A stretch of 64,000 nt of DNA, taken from Paucihalobacter sp036825875 (GTDB taxonomy: Bacteria > Bacteroidota > Bacteroidia > Flavobacteriales > Flavobacteriaceae). The translations under genes were made by a program, and so were the position numbers. Numbering within the stretch: position 1 is the first letter of the stretch; each line of letters begins with the position of its first letter. Shown piece by piece: positions 44,156 through 52,586 of this stretch. The stretch lies in the NCBI RefSeq assembly GCF_036825875.1, contig NZ_DAISXK010000002.1, positions 1 through 64,000 of the forward strand. The letters run 5' to 3'. Below the pieces are notes generated by a model that saw nothing but the letters and a program-made list of their open reading frames with translations, was not told where the DNA came from and made no database searches.

Positions 44156-45427
44156 TTACCTAACAATGGTTTGTTTTCGGTCTGGACCTACAGATACAAT
44201 GGTTATCGGAATATTTAATTCTTGCTCCAAAAAGGCAATGTAGTCGTTAAGTTCTTTTGGTAACTCTTCTCCTTTGCTCATACCAGTAAGATCGGCTTGC
44301 CAACCTTTAAATTCGCTGTATATAGGTTCGATGTTTTCTGCTTCAATATTGTAAGGTAAATGGGTAATGATGTCACCTTTGTATTTATAAGCCGTACAAA
44401 CCTTCAACTTGTCAAAGCCAGAAAGCACATCGCCTTTCATCATGATGAGTTGGGTAACGCCATTAATTTGGCAAGCGTATTTTAAAGCCACTAAATCTAA
44501 CCAGCCGCAACGTCTCGCGCGTCCTGTGGTAGCTCCAAATTCGTTACCAACACGTCCCATGGTTTCTCCATATTCGTCAAAAAGTTCGGTAGGAAATGGG
44601 CCAGAACCAACTCTTGTGGTGTAGGCTTTAAAAATTCCAAATACGTCACCAATTGCACTTGGCGGTATACCTAACCCTGTACAAGCACCTGCAGCTGTCG
44701 TATTAGATGAAGTAACAAATGGATAGGTGCCAAAATCAATATCCAATAACGAACCCTGAGCGCCTTCGGCTAAAATGCTTTTCCCTTGTTGTTGGGCTTG
44801 GTAAATATATTCTTCGGAGTCTATGAATTGAAGTGATTTTAATGTTTTTACTGCTTCAAAAAACTCAGCTTCCAGTTCGTCTAAATTATATTGTACGTCT
44901 ACATTGTAGAATGCAATCAAAGCTTCGTGCTTATTGGCTAAGGCACGGTATTTCAACTTCCAATCGGCAAGTTCTAAATCTCCAACTCTTATACCATTTC
45001 GTCCTGTTTTATCCATGTAGGTTGGACCGATTCCTTTAAGAGTTGAACCTATTTTTGCCTTTCCTTTGGAGGTTTCGCTAGCAGCATCTAGCAATCGATG
45101 CGTAGGCAGAATAATGTGGGCTTTTCTTGAAATCATCAAGGACTTTTGATAGGGTACCTTTTGTGCGTCAAGTTTTTCAAGTTCTTTTTTGAAAATAACA
45201 GGATCTATTACTACGCCATTGCCGACAATATTGATGGTATTGTCGTGAAATATTCCAGAAGGGATGGTGTGTAGCACGTGTTTTTGTCCGTTAAAGACTA
45301 GGGTGTGACCTGCATTTGGGCCGCCTTGAAAGCGTGCGATAATATCGTATTTAGAGGTGAAAACGTCAACAATTTTTCCTTTGCCTTCGTCTCCCCATTG
45401 TAAACCTAGTAGTAAATCTACTGCCAT
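44156..45427 (-). CDS. purA: Adenylosuccinate synthetase
   Basis: Converts IMP and aspartate to adenylosuccinate with GTP in AMP synthesis. The 423 residues have the GTP loop GDEGKGKIVD (about 12-21), GGPNAGHT (about 35-42), IGSTLKGIGPTYMDKTGR (about 126-143) and the C-terminal SVGPDRKQTI signature. All expected blocks are present and the length is normal. It is 12 bases downstream of a Fur-family gene and 78 upstream of the OstA-like gene, hinting at a fur-purA transcript. Confidence 0.97.
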   Translation of the reverse strand: MAVDLLLGLQWGDEGKGKIVDVFTSKYDIIARFQGGPNAGHTLVFNGQKHVLHTIPSGIFHDNTINIVGNGVVIDPVIFKKELEKLDAQKVPYQKSLMISRKAHIILPTHRLLDAASETSKGKAKIGSTLKGIGPTYMDKTGRNGIRVGDLELADWKLKYRALANKHEALIAFYNVDVQYNLDELEAEFFEAVKTLKSLQFIDSEEYIYQAQQQGKSILAEGAQGSLLDIDFGTYPFVTSSNTTAAGACTGLGIPPSAIGDVFGIFKAYTTRVGSGPFPTELFDEYGETMGRVGNEFGATTGRARRCGWLDLVALKYACQINGVTQLIMMKGDVLSGFDKLKVCTAYKYKGDIITHLPYNIEAENIEPIYSEFKGWQADLTGMSKGEELPKELNDYIAFLEQELNIPITIVSVGPDRKQTIVR

Positions 45428-45439
45428 GTTAAATTTAAG

Positions 45440-45892
45440 TTATTTGGTTGTTTTTCTAGTTCCGTAAAAGTAGAGTGAATGGTTGTTGATTTCAATATCG
45501 AATACTTCTTCTATGGTTTTTTTGATCGACTGAATACGAGGGTCGCAAAATTCCATTACCTCGCCCGTGTCTGTAAGTATGACATGGTCGTGTTGTTTAT
45601 CGAAATATGATTTTTCGTAATGCGCTTGACTTTGTCCAAACTGATGTTTTCGCACTAAAGCGCAATCTAAAAGAAGTTCTATGGTGTTGTAAAGGGTTGC
45701 ACGACTTACACGATAGTTTTTGTTTTTCATATTGATGTAGAGTGACTCTATATCAAAATGCTCATTACTATCATATATCTCCTGAAGAATGGCGTAACGT
45801 TCTGGTGTTTTCCGATGGCCGTTGGCTTCTAGAAATTTGGTAAAAACATTTTTTACTATTTCTTGATTGCTATGCTTTGTTTTTTCACTCAT
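45440..45892 (-). CDS. Fur/PerR family transcriptional regulator lacking the CxxC zinc motif
   Basis: A 150-residue DNA-binding regulator. The winged helix runs from about 15 to 90 (RKTPERYAILQEIYDSNEHFDIESLY, then RVSRATLYNTIELL), followed by the metal-sensing region KQHDHVILTDTGEVMEF. The structural CxxC of E. coli Fur (ICLDCG) reads ILTDTG here and no C-terminal CxxC exists; only isolated Cys remain near 79 and in FCDP. Regulatory His and Asp residues (HDH) are present. It may be a Fur, Zur or PerR variant; the sensed metal cannot be named. First gene of a fur-purA pair, with an exact -10 box at 45903-45910. Confidence 0.85.
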   Translation of the reverse strand: MSEKTKHSNQEIVKNVFTKFLEANGHRKTPERYAILQEIYDSNEHFDIESLYINMKNKNYRVSRATLYNTIELLLDCALVRKHQFGQSQAHYEKSYFDKQHDHVILTDTGEVMEFCDPRIQSIKKTIEEVFDIEINNHSLYFYGTRKTTK

Positions 45893-45902
45893 AATTGTGG
45901 TG

Positions 45903-45910
45903 CAAATTTA
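45903..45910 (-). promoter_or_regulatory. -10 element of the fur-purA pair
   Basis: TAAATTTG on the minus strand, exact TAnnTTTG, 10 bases before the ATG at 45892 and inside the 26-base gap behind the RelA/SpoT gene. Any -33 element would lie within that gene's last codons. Confidence 0.55.
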
Positions 45911-45918
45911 CACTTTTT

Positions 45919-48144
45919 TTATACGCGTGTTACCTTATGAATTCCATTAATTTTTTTCAAATTATCGATTAGTTTTTTAAGCATATTTATATTTTTTACC
46001 ACCACGGTAATTTTACCGTTAAATACGCCATCATCACTGTCGAAGCTTAAACTTTTCATATTAACATGCATGTTTTGAGAAATCAATTTTGTGATTTCAT
46101 TAACCAGCCCTAAATTATCAATACCAGAAAGTGTTATTTGTGAAGTGTATTCTTGTTGAGAAGAATCAATCCATTTGGCCTGCATAATTCTATAGGCATA
46201 GTTAGATTGCAGGCTTAGCGCATTTGGACAAGTTTTTTTATGAACTTTTATACCTTCGTTGATGGTTAAAAATCCAAAAACTTCATCACCAGGAATTGGG
46301 TTACAACAATTAGCGATTTTATAGTCTAATTTTTGTTCATCCTTGCCAAAAACAAGCATATCATATTTGGATGTAATTTCATCTCTATCAATATCTTTTG
46401 GAACTTCTGGCTTGCGGGATATTTTACTTTTTAGATAACTAACAAAGGCACTGCTACGTGATGCTACAAATGACTTTAGCATGGTGTTATCTATACTGCC
46501 GTTTCCAACTCTGTAAAATAAATCTTGCGAGGTACTCAATTTAAAATACGTCACCATTTCGTTCACCGATTTTTCATTCAAAATAATTTTGAGTGATTTA
46601 AGTTTACGGCGCAATATTTCTTTGCCATCTTCGGCAATATCTTTTTTATCGGCGTTTAATGAAGATTTTATTTTGCTGCGAGCGCGAGCGGTAGTCGCAT
46701 AATCTAACCAGTTGGCGTTGGGTTTGGCGTTTTCTGAGGTCAATATTTCTACACGGTCGCCACTTTGTAAAACATAACTCAACGGTACTAGCTTGCCATT
46801 TACTTTGGCACCGCGCGTTTTTAAACCAACCTCTGTGTGAACGCTAAAGGCAAAATCTAAAGGTGTCGCGCCCTTTGGCAAAGACGTTAAGTCGCCTTTT
46901 GGCGAAAATACAAATATCTCTTTGGAATATAAGTTCAGTTTAAATTGCTCAACAAAATCAACAGCATTGGTTTCATTGTTTTCTAAGGCAACTTGAAGCT
47001 TGTCAATCCAGTTGTCTAAAACATCTTCCTCTTGTTCTTGTTTACCCGTGGTACCTTGTTTGTATTTGAAATGAGCAGCATAGCCTTTTTCGGCTATTTC
47101 GTTCATACGTTCACTTCTTACTTGTACCTCGACCCAACGACTTTTAGGACCAACTACAGTAATGTGTAATGCTTCATATCCGGTTGATTTTGGCGAAGAA
47201 ATCCAATCCCGTAATCGCACAGGGTTTGGCGTAAAATGATCGGTGACTATCGAATAGATTTTCCAAGCGAGAAATTTTTCGTTTGAGGCATCAGATTTAT
47301 AAATAATTCGCACTGCGAATTTGTCGTAAACTTCATCAAAAGAAACACCTTGCTTGAGCATTTTTTGCCGAATGGAATAAATGGATTTTGGACGCCCTTT
47401 TATTTCGTAGTTCAATCCTTCTTTATTAAGTGAATCCACAATAACGCGTGAAAAATCTTGAATATAAGCATCTTGCTCCTCCTTGCTTTCTTGCATTCTA
47501 TTTAGAATATCGTAATATACTTCTGGTTCGGTATATTTTAATCCTAAATCTTCAAGTTCTATTTTAATATTGTAAAGTCCAATTTTGTGGGCTAAAGGTG
47601 CGTATATATACAGTGTTTCTGAAGCAATTTTTACCTGCTTATCGGAGCGCATAGACTCCATGGTTTGCATGTTGTGCAAACGGTCGGCAATTTTGATGAT
47701 AATTACCCTAACATCGTCGTTTAGCGTGAGAAGCATTTTTCTAAAATTCTCTGCTTGCATCGACACATCTGTACCTTTGTCTAAGCGCGAAATTTTTGTA
47801 AGTCCATCGACGATTTTGGCGACGGTTTCACCAAAAAGTCGCTCAATATCCGATAGGTTGTAATCATCATTGTCTTCAACCACATCATGTAGCAAAGCGG
47901 CTGCAATTGAAATGGCATCCAGCCCAATTTCTTTGGCAACAATTTTTGCAACTGCTATTGGGTGAAAAATATAGGCTTCGCCAGATTTGCGCCGTTGATT
48001 TTTATGTGCATCTACAGCCACATCAAAGGCTGCTCTAATAAGTTTTTTATCGTCGGTAGTAAGTGTGCGATAACTAACTTTTAAAAGCTCTTTGTAGGCT
48101 TTTGCAATTTTGGCATTTTCTTGTTCTAAATCAACTTCGGTCAT
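45919..48144 (-). CDS. Bifunctional (p)ppGpp synthetase/hydrolase (RelA/SpoT family)
   Basis: Controls the stringent response by making or degrading (p)ppGpp. The 741-residue protein has an N-terminal HD hydrolase domain (His86-Asp87 and Glu90-Asp91 in LLHDVVED), a synthetase domain (about 230-350, with GRPKSIYSIRQKM and FAVRIIY), a TGS domain (about 395-455, FVFSPKGDLTSLPKGATPLDFAFSVHTE), a Cys-containing linker CCNPIPGDEVFGF and a C-terminal ACT domain (about 665-741). The intact HDxxED suggests that hydrolase activity is kept. ATG 48144 was chosen over a TTG at 48162. Full length; the ACT end abuts the fur promoter. Confidence 0.96.
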   Translation of the reverse strand: MTEVDLEQENAKIAKAYKELLKVSYRTLTTDDKKLIRAAFDVAVDAHKNQRRKSGEAYIFHPIAVAKIVAKEIGLDAISIAAALLHDVVEDNDDYNLSDIERLFGETVAKIVDGLTKISRLDKGTDVSMQAENFRKMLLTLNDDVRVIIIKIADRLHNMQTMESMRSDKQVKIASETLYIYAPLAHKIGLYNIKIELEDLGLKYTEPEVYYDILNRMQESKEEQDAYIQDFSRVIVDSLNKEGLNYEIKGRPKSIYSIRQKMLKQGVSFDEVYDKFAVRIIYKSDASNEKFLAWKIYSIVTDHFTPNPVRLRDWISSPKSTGYEALHITVVGPKSRWVEVQVRSERMNEIAEKGYAAHFKYKQGTTGKQEQEEDVLDNWIDKLQVALENNETNAVDFVEQFKLNLYSKEIFVFSPKGDLTSLPKGATPLDFAFSVHTEVGLKTRGAKVNGKLVPLSYVLQSGDRVEILTSENAKPNANWLDYATTARARSKIKSSLNADKKDIAEDGKEILRRKLKSLKIILNEKSVNEMVTYFKLSTSQDLFYRVGNGSIDNTMLKSFVASRSSAFVSYLKSKISRKPEVPKDIDRDEITSKYDMLVFGKDEQKLDYKIANCCNPIPGDEVFGFLTINEGIKVHKKTCPNALSLQSNYAYRIMQAKWIDSSQQEYTSQITLSGIDNLGLVNEITKLISQNMHVNMKSLSFDSDDGVFNGKITVVVKNINMLKKLIDNLKKINGIHKVTRV

Positions 48145-48163
48145 AAATCTAAGGTACGGCAAA

Positions 48164-48171
48164 CAAAATTA
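48164..48171 (-). promoter_or_regulatory. -10 element of the RelA/SpoT gene
   Basis: TAATTTTG on the minus strand, exact TAnnTTTG, 19 bases upstream of the ATG at 48144. A second, weaker TACCTTAG lies nearer the start. Confidence 0.45.
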
Positions 48172-48221
48172 ATGCACAACAGTTTTAAAGTTTTTGAAAT
48201 GTGCCAACGTGCTTATTTTAT

Positions 48222-49454
48222 TTAATTTTTGAGGTTTTGAACGCGTTCTAAAAGTGTAGGATGGGAATAGTGCATAAAAACATAGGCCGGATGTGGCGTA
48301 AGATTGCTTAAACTGTTTTTTGATAGTTTTTTTAAGCCCGAAATAAGCGGTTCGGCTTTGTAAGTTGACTTGGCATAGTTATCGGCTTGGTATTCAAATA
48401 CTCGAGATATGTAATTCATTATTAATCCAGTTATTTCAGATATTGGACTGTACAATAACCCAAAGGCGATTAAACCAGCATGAAAACTGGGAATACTTAC
48501 ACCAATGGCATTTGACAGTATTGGATTTGAAACAAAAATTGATAAAATATATAAGGTTAGTCCTGTTAAAATAATTGAAGTAAAAAGGTTGAAAATGATG
48601 TGTTTTCGTTTGTAATGACCAACTTCATGTGCTAAAACGGCTACAATTTCTTCTTCATTTAAATCATTAACTAAGGTATCGTATAAGGTAATTCGCTTTT
48701 CTCTGCCGAAACCTGAGAAATAAGCATTGGCTTTGGTACTGCGTTTTGAGCCATCAATAACAAAAATATTTTTTAAACTAAATCCAACTGAAGCCGCGTA
48801 ATCCGAAATATTATCTCGTAAACTACCATTTTCTAGTGGTGTTTGTTTGTTGAAAAGCGGCACAATTAGTTTGGCGTAAAACATATTCATTACAATGGTA
48901 AAGGCTATAATAACAGCCCAGGTGTAGAGCCAAAAATGTTCTTGCGTGCTTTGATAAAACCAAACGATTAACGCTAGAATGCCGCCACCTATAACCACCA
49001 TCATTAGCAAACTTTTTAACTTATCGGTAATAAAAGTGCGTTTGGTGGTTTTGTTAAATCCAAAGCGTTCTTCAATTACAAAGGTTCTGTAATAGCTGAA
49101 TGGTGTTGAAATAATATCACTCGCTATCATAATAATCCCAAAGAAAATTAGTGCAACCACAATAGCATTATCGCTGTAACTTCGGGCAACTTTATCAACA
49201 TATTCAAATCCGTCGAGAACTAAAAAAGCTATGGTTAAAACAAAAGAAAATAAGGAGCTCCAAACACCAAATTTGTAATTTACCAATTTGTATTCCATCG
49301 ATTTTTCGTAGGCATCTAGCTCGTAAACATCTTTTAGTTCATGTGGGATTTCATCTTTATAATGTTTGGCATTTAGCGCATCTAAAATTTTATCAATGAT
49401 AAAGTTGATGCTAATAATGGCAATAATTACATAGAAAAGCGTATTTGCTGTCAT
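48222..49454 (-). CDS. M48 family zinc metallopeptidase (Ste24/CAAX protease-like)
   Basis: A 410-residue membrane protease with about six or seven membrane segments and the zinc motif HEVGH at 276-280; a third ligand is probably Glu in VFEYQADNYA near 353. Members of this family (Ste24) cleave membrane or prenylated proteins, and bacterial forms act in membrane protein quality control. It is 6 bases downstream of the SpoU-type methyltransferase gene and likely cotranscribed. Start ATG 49454. The substrate is unknown. Confidence 0.88.
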   Translation of the reverse strand: MTANTLFYVIIAIISINFIIDKILDALNAKHYKDEIPHELKDVYELDAYEKSMEYKLVNYKFGVWSSLFSFVLTIAFLVLDGFEYVDKVARSYSDNAIVVALIFFGIIMIASDIISTPFSYYRTFVIEERFGFNKTTKRTFITDKLKSLLMMVVIGGGILALIVWFYQSTQEHFWLYTWAVIIAFTIVMNMFYAKLIVPLFNKQTPLENGSLRDNISDYAASVGFSLKNIFVIDGSKRSTKANAYFSGFGREKRITLYDTLVNDLNEEEIVAVLAHEVGHYKRKHIIFNLFTSIILTGLTLYILSIFVSNPILSNAIGVSIPSFHAGLIAFGLLYSPISEITGLIMNYISRVFEYQADNYAKSTYKAEPLISGLKKLSKNSLSNLTPHPAYVFMHYSHPTLLERVQNLKN

Positions 49455-49460
49455 AACAAA

Positions 49461-50258
49461 TTATTTAAAATTACGTTGGCGTTTGGCTTCAAAAATTAAA
49501 ATTCCCGCAGCAACGGAAACGTTCATGGAATCAATTTCACCTTGCATGGGGATCACAATATTTTTTGTTGAATGCTGTAGCCAATCATCACTTAAACCTT
49601 CATCTTCAGTGCCAACTATAATGGCGCAAGATTGGGTAAAATCCTGATCGGTATACAACTCCGAAGTTTGTAAAGCGGCACAAAAAATTGAAACTTGATG
49701 TTTTTGTAAAAAACTTATAACCTCTTGTGTCGTGCCAGTGGCAATCTGATTGGTGAAAAGGCATCCAACGCTGCTTCTTACAATATTTGGATTGTATAAA
49801 TCGGTTTTCGGATTGGTTATAATAACGGCATCAACGGCAGCAGCATCGGCAGTGCGCAGTAAGGCGCCAATGTTTCCTGGTTTTTCAGGTGCTTCGGCCA
49901 CCAAAATTAACGGGGAATCTGTTTTAAATTCAATTGTATCTAAAGTATGTGGTTTAATTTCGGCAATTGCCAAAACGCCTTCAGTAGTTCCGCGATGTGC
50001 AATTTTTTGAAATACTTCACTCGTAATTTCAATGATATTTATTTGGTAATGTTGAAAAGACAAAGCTTCAGCTTCTGAAAATAAATCAGGATTGAACAGT
50101 AATGTCTTTATCTTATAACCTCCGCGAATAGCCAGTGATAACTCACGCTTTCCTTCAATTAAAAACATACCGGTATTTTTGCGTGTTCTCGACTTGTCTT
50201 TTAATTGAATAAGGGATTTAACAAAAGGGTTTTGCGAACTGGTTATTTTTTTAATCAT
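49461..50258 (-). CDS. SpoU/TrmH family 2'-O-ribose RNA methyltransferase
   Basis: A 265-residue SPOUT enzyme. It has an N-terminal substrate-binding domain (about 1-90, SSQNPFVKSLIQLKDKSRTRK) and a trefoil-knot methyltransferase domain with PEKPGNIGALLRTADAA (about 128-144), IIVGTEDEGLSDDWL (about 217-231) and PMQGEIDSMNVSVAAGILIFEA (about 237-258). Such enzymes modify tRNA or rRNA (RlmB or TrmH-like); the target nucleotide cannot be inferred. Start ATG 50258, with an exact -10 box at 50307-50314. Confidence 0.9.
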   Translation of the reverse strand: MIKKITSSQNPFVKSLIQLKDKSRTRKNTGMFLIEGKRELSLAIRGGYKIKTLLFNPDLFSEAEALSFQHYQINIIEITSEVFQKIAHRGTTEGVLAIAEIKPHTLDTIEFKTDSPLILVAEAPEKPGNIGALLRTADAAAVDAVIITNPKTDLYNPNIVRSSVGCLFTNQIATGTTQEVISFLQKHQVSIFCAALQTSELYTDQDFTQSCAIIVGTEDEGLSDDWLQHSTKNIVIPMQGEIDSMNVSVAAGILIFEAKRQRNFK

Positions 50259-50306
50259 ATTTGTTTAAAACTGATAGCTGTTAAAAAAATTGCGTTATAT
50301 GAGGTA

Positions 50307-50314
50307 CAAAGATA
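50307..50314 (-). promoter_or_regulatory. -10 element of the SpoU-methyltransferase/M48 operon
   Basis: TATCTTTG on the minus strand, exact TAnnTTTG, 48 bases before the ATG at 50258. It lies in the divergent region shared with the lipoprotein gene at 50434. Confidence 0.5.
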
Positions 50315-50433
50315 TTTGATTCATGCGATATTTTATTGTTTTCGATTTTTATCCTGTTCACAACTTTTGAATGTTAATAGGAAATCACCAACTTAATAAA
50401 TACCTTTATAAAAAAATCCCAGATTCTTCAATT

Positions 50434-51219
50434 ATGATTAAAAATTTAGTGATGTTGTTATTATTTCTTGGCTTTGTTTCATGTGAAGAAAAATCAAAAG
50501 AAAACCAAACTACAGCAACTAATTCAACCGAGTCAACAAGTAGATATCCAACTGTGCTTCAAAATATTTTTAACTCACATGGTGGATTAAATACTTGGAA
50601 TTCTATGAATACAGTAAAATTTTCCATAGATAAATCTGATATCACAGAAACACATACAACAGACTTAAAATCGCGCAAAGCAATTGTAGAAAGCTCGGAA
50701 TATTCGCTTGGATTTGATGGTGAAAATACTTGGATTAAGGATGATAATGACAATTTTAATGGCAACGCAAGTTTTTATTATAATTTGATGTTTTATTTTT
50801 ATGCGATGCCATTTGTGATTTCAGATCCGGGTGTTTTTTATACTGAAAGAAAAGACACTACTTTAGAATTTGAAACCTATGGCACACTACATATTGGTTT
50901 TAGCCGAAGTGTTGGAACATCGCCACAAGACGAGTACATAATTTACTACAATAAGAAAACATTTGAAATGGCATGGTTGGGTTATACCGTAACCTATTTC
51001 GATAGGAAAAGAAGCACAGAATGGCACTTCATAAAATATGAAAACTGGCAAACCACGAACGGTTTAAAATTGCCGAAGACTCTAGTTTGGTACGAAACTA
51101 AAAATAACAAACCTCAAAAACCTAAAAATAAAGTGGAGTTTTTTGATGTTAGTATTACTTCCGAAACCGCAAATCCAAGTTTATTTCATCCTGTTAAAGG
51201 CAGTGTATTCGTACAATAA
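50434..51219 (+). CDS. DUF6503-like outer-envelope lipoprotein
   Basis: A 261-residue lipoprotein: signal peptide (1-17) with lipobox FVSC before Cys18, a short polar linker (EEKSKENQTT), then a beta-rich domain with HGGLNTWNSMNTVKF and FDGENTWIKDDN segments. It resembles the DUF6503 group, whose fold recalls the LolA/LolB-type lipid-binding barrels, but ligand residues cannot be seen. Function unknown. ATG 50434 was chosen because the preceding in-frame ATG at 50371 adds a non-signal stretch. A near-match -10 (TACCTTTA) lies at about 50400. Confidence 0.75.
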   Translation: MIKNLVMLLLFLGFVSCEEKSKENQTTATNSTESTSRYPTVLQNIFNSHGGLNTWNSMNTVKFSIDKSDITETHTTDLKSRKAIVESSEYSLGFDGENTWIKDDNDNFNGNASFYYNLMFYFYAMPFVISDPGVFYTERKDTTLEFETYGTLHIGFSRSVGTSPQDEYIIYYNKKTFEMAWLGYTVTYFDRKRSTEWHFIKYENWQTTNGLKLPKTLVWYETKNNKPQKPKNKVEFFDVSITSETANPSLFHPVKGSVFVQ

Positions 51220-51220
51220 A

Positions 51221-51251
51221 AAAGTCTGCTTCCTATTTGAAAGCAGACTTT
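51221..51251 (-). terminator. Terminator between the lipoprotein and amidohydrolase genes
   Basis: A perfect 11-bp inverted repeat, AAAGTCTGCTT at 51221-51231 and AAGCAGACTTT at 51241-51251, with a 9-base loop. On the minus strand it is followed by a T6 run, so it mainly ends the amidohydrolase operon; on the plus strand the T-run is weak. Confidence 0.8.
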
Positions 51252-51271
51252 CTAATTAATTCACCTTTAAA

Positions 51272-52570
51272 CTAATTTTCCGAATTGAATTTATCGGAAT
51301 AGCGTTTATATAATGTGGTATGATGACTCTCCAATGAAATAGCTCTACCATCAATAAAAGCATGTGAAATTATATTTCCACGCATATCTAAGGCATCACC
51401 ATTTGCTATAAAAAGTGTGGCGCTTTTGCCAACTTCTAGGGTGCCAAACTTGTCATCAATTCCTAAAATTTTTGCGGCGTTACTGGTTATCATTTTAAGA
51501 GCATCTTCTTTTTCCATGCCTTGACCAACTACCTGACCTGCGTAAAAAGGCAAGTTTCTTGTGTTCATACGTTCCATACGGCCACCTGGATCGATGGTCA
51601 CCAATAGACCAGCATCGTGCAATAGTTTTGGTAATTTATACGGTAAATCGTAGTCGTCATCTTCAAAATTGGGTGTGCTTTGCGTTCTTCCAACTACAAC
51701 GGGAATATTATTTGATTTTAAAAAATCGATTATTTTGTAAGCATGATAACCACCAACTAAAACGACATTCTTAATCCCGATTTCTTTTATGAAAGTAATG
51801 GCGTCAATGATTTCTTTCTCGCTATCGGCACTTACAAATAATTTTTTAGAACCGTCAAAAAGACCCTGTACCGCTTCAAAAGCTAGGTTATTTTCAGTTG
51901 GTGTTGCTTTGGCAAAGATTTGTGCTTGTACAAAAAATTCCTTGAATTTCTCTATGTCTTCAGCGTAGGATTTGTTAGGTTGAAATCCGCTTGGCTCGTC
52001 TAACCACCAACGACCGCGAGTAAACCCGTTTGGCCAATTCATATGAAGGGCATCGTCTACTTTAACTTCGGCATCTTCCCAGTTCCAAGCATCAAACTGA
52101 ACTACCGACGAAGTGCCACTCAATCTGCCACCACGTGGCACAATTTGCCCTAATAAAACGCCGTTTGGACGCATACTTTCAACCACCCGACTTTCGGCAT
52201 TGTAGGCAATTAAACTTCTGATGTTTGGTGAAATATTTCCCAATTCGTTTACGTCCATACTGGCACGAACTGCGTCAACTTCACCTAAACCAAGTGTGCT
52301 GTTTACCACTATAAAGCCAGGATAAACGTGTTTGCCATTCGCATTAATAACGGTTCCTTTAGTTGAGATGTTGGTTCCAATTTCTGTAATGATTCCATTT
52401 TCGAAAATGATGGTGGCGTTTTCAATTACGGAACCGTTTCCGATATGTGCGGTTACACCTGTTATGGAAATGGCGTCAGCTTGTTTGGCTGCTGGTGTTT
52501 GCTGAGCAAAAAGACTCGAGCTAACAATGAGTAGCGCTGTTATAATTATTTTATGAATTATTGATGTCAT
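51272..52570 (-). CDS. Amidohydrolase-family protein without visible metal HxH, 432 aa
   Basis: An exported protein with a signal peptide (about 1-22, ending SSLFAQ) and an imidazolonepropionase-like amidohydrolase barrel. The composite beta-sandwich ends GKHVYPGFIVVNSTLG, where active members have PGFIDxHxH, so the first metal site (HxH) is missing. The C-terminal family block GMEKEDALKMITSNAAKILGIDDKFGTLEVGKSATLFI (about 350-388) is well kept. Possibly a non-catalytic partner of the 1006-residue protein upstream, 16 bases away. Substrate unknown. Confidence 0.8.
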   Translation of the reverse strand: MTSIIHKIIITALLIVSSSLFAQQTPAAKQADAISITGVTAHIGNGSVIENATIIFENGIITEIGTNISTKGTVINANGKHVYPGFIVVNSTLGLGEVDAVRASMDVNELGNISPNIRSLIAYNAESRVVESMRPNGVLLGQIVPRGGRLSGTSSVVQFDAWNWEDAEVKVDDALHMNWPNGFTRGRWWLDEPSGFQPNKSYAEDIEKFKEFFVQAQIFAKATPTENNLAFEAVQGLFDGSKKLFVSADSEKEIIDAITFIKEIGIKNVVLVGGYHAYKIIDFLKSNNIPVVVGRTQSTPNFEDDDYDLPYKLPKLLHDAGLLVTIDPGGRMERMNTRNLPFYAGQVVGQGMEKEDALKMITSNAAKILGIDDKFGTLEVGKSATLFIANGDALDMRGNIISHAFIDGRAISLESHHTTLYKRYSDKFNSEN

Positions 52571-52586
52571 TGTTTATGTGTTTTAA

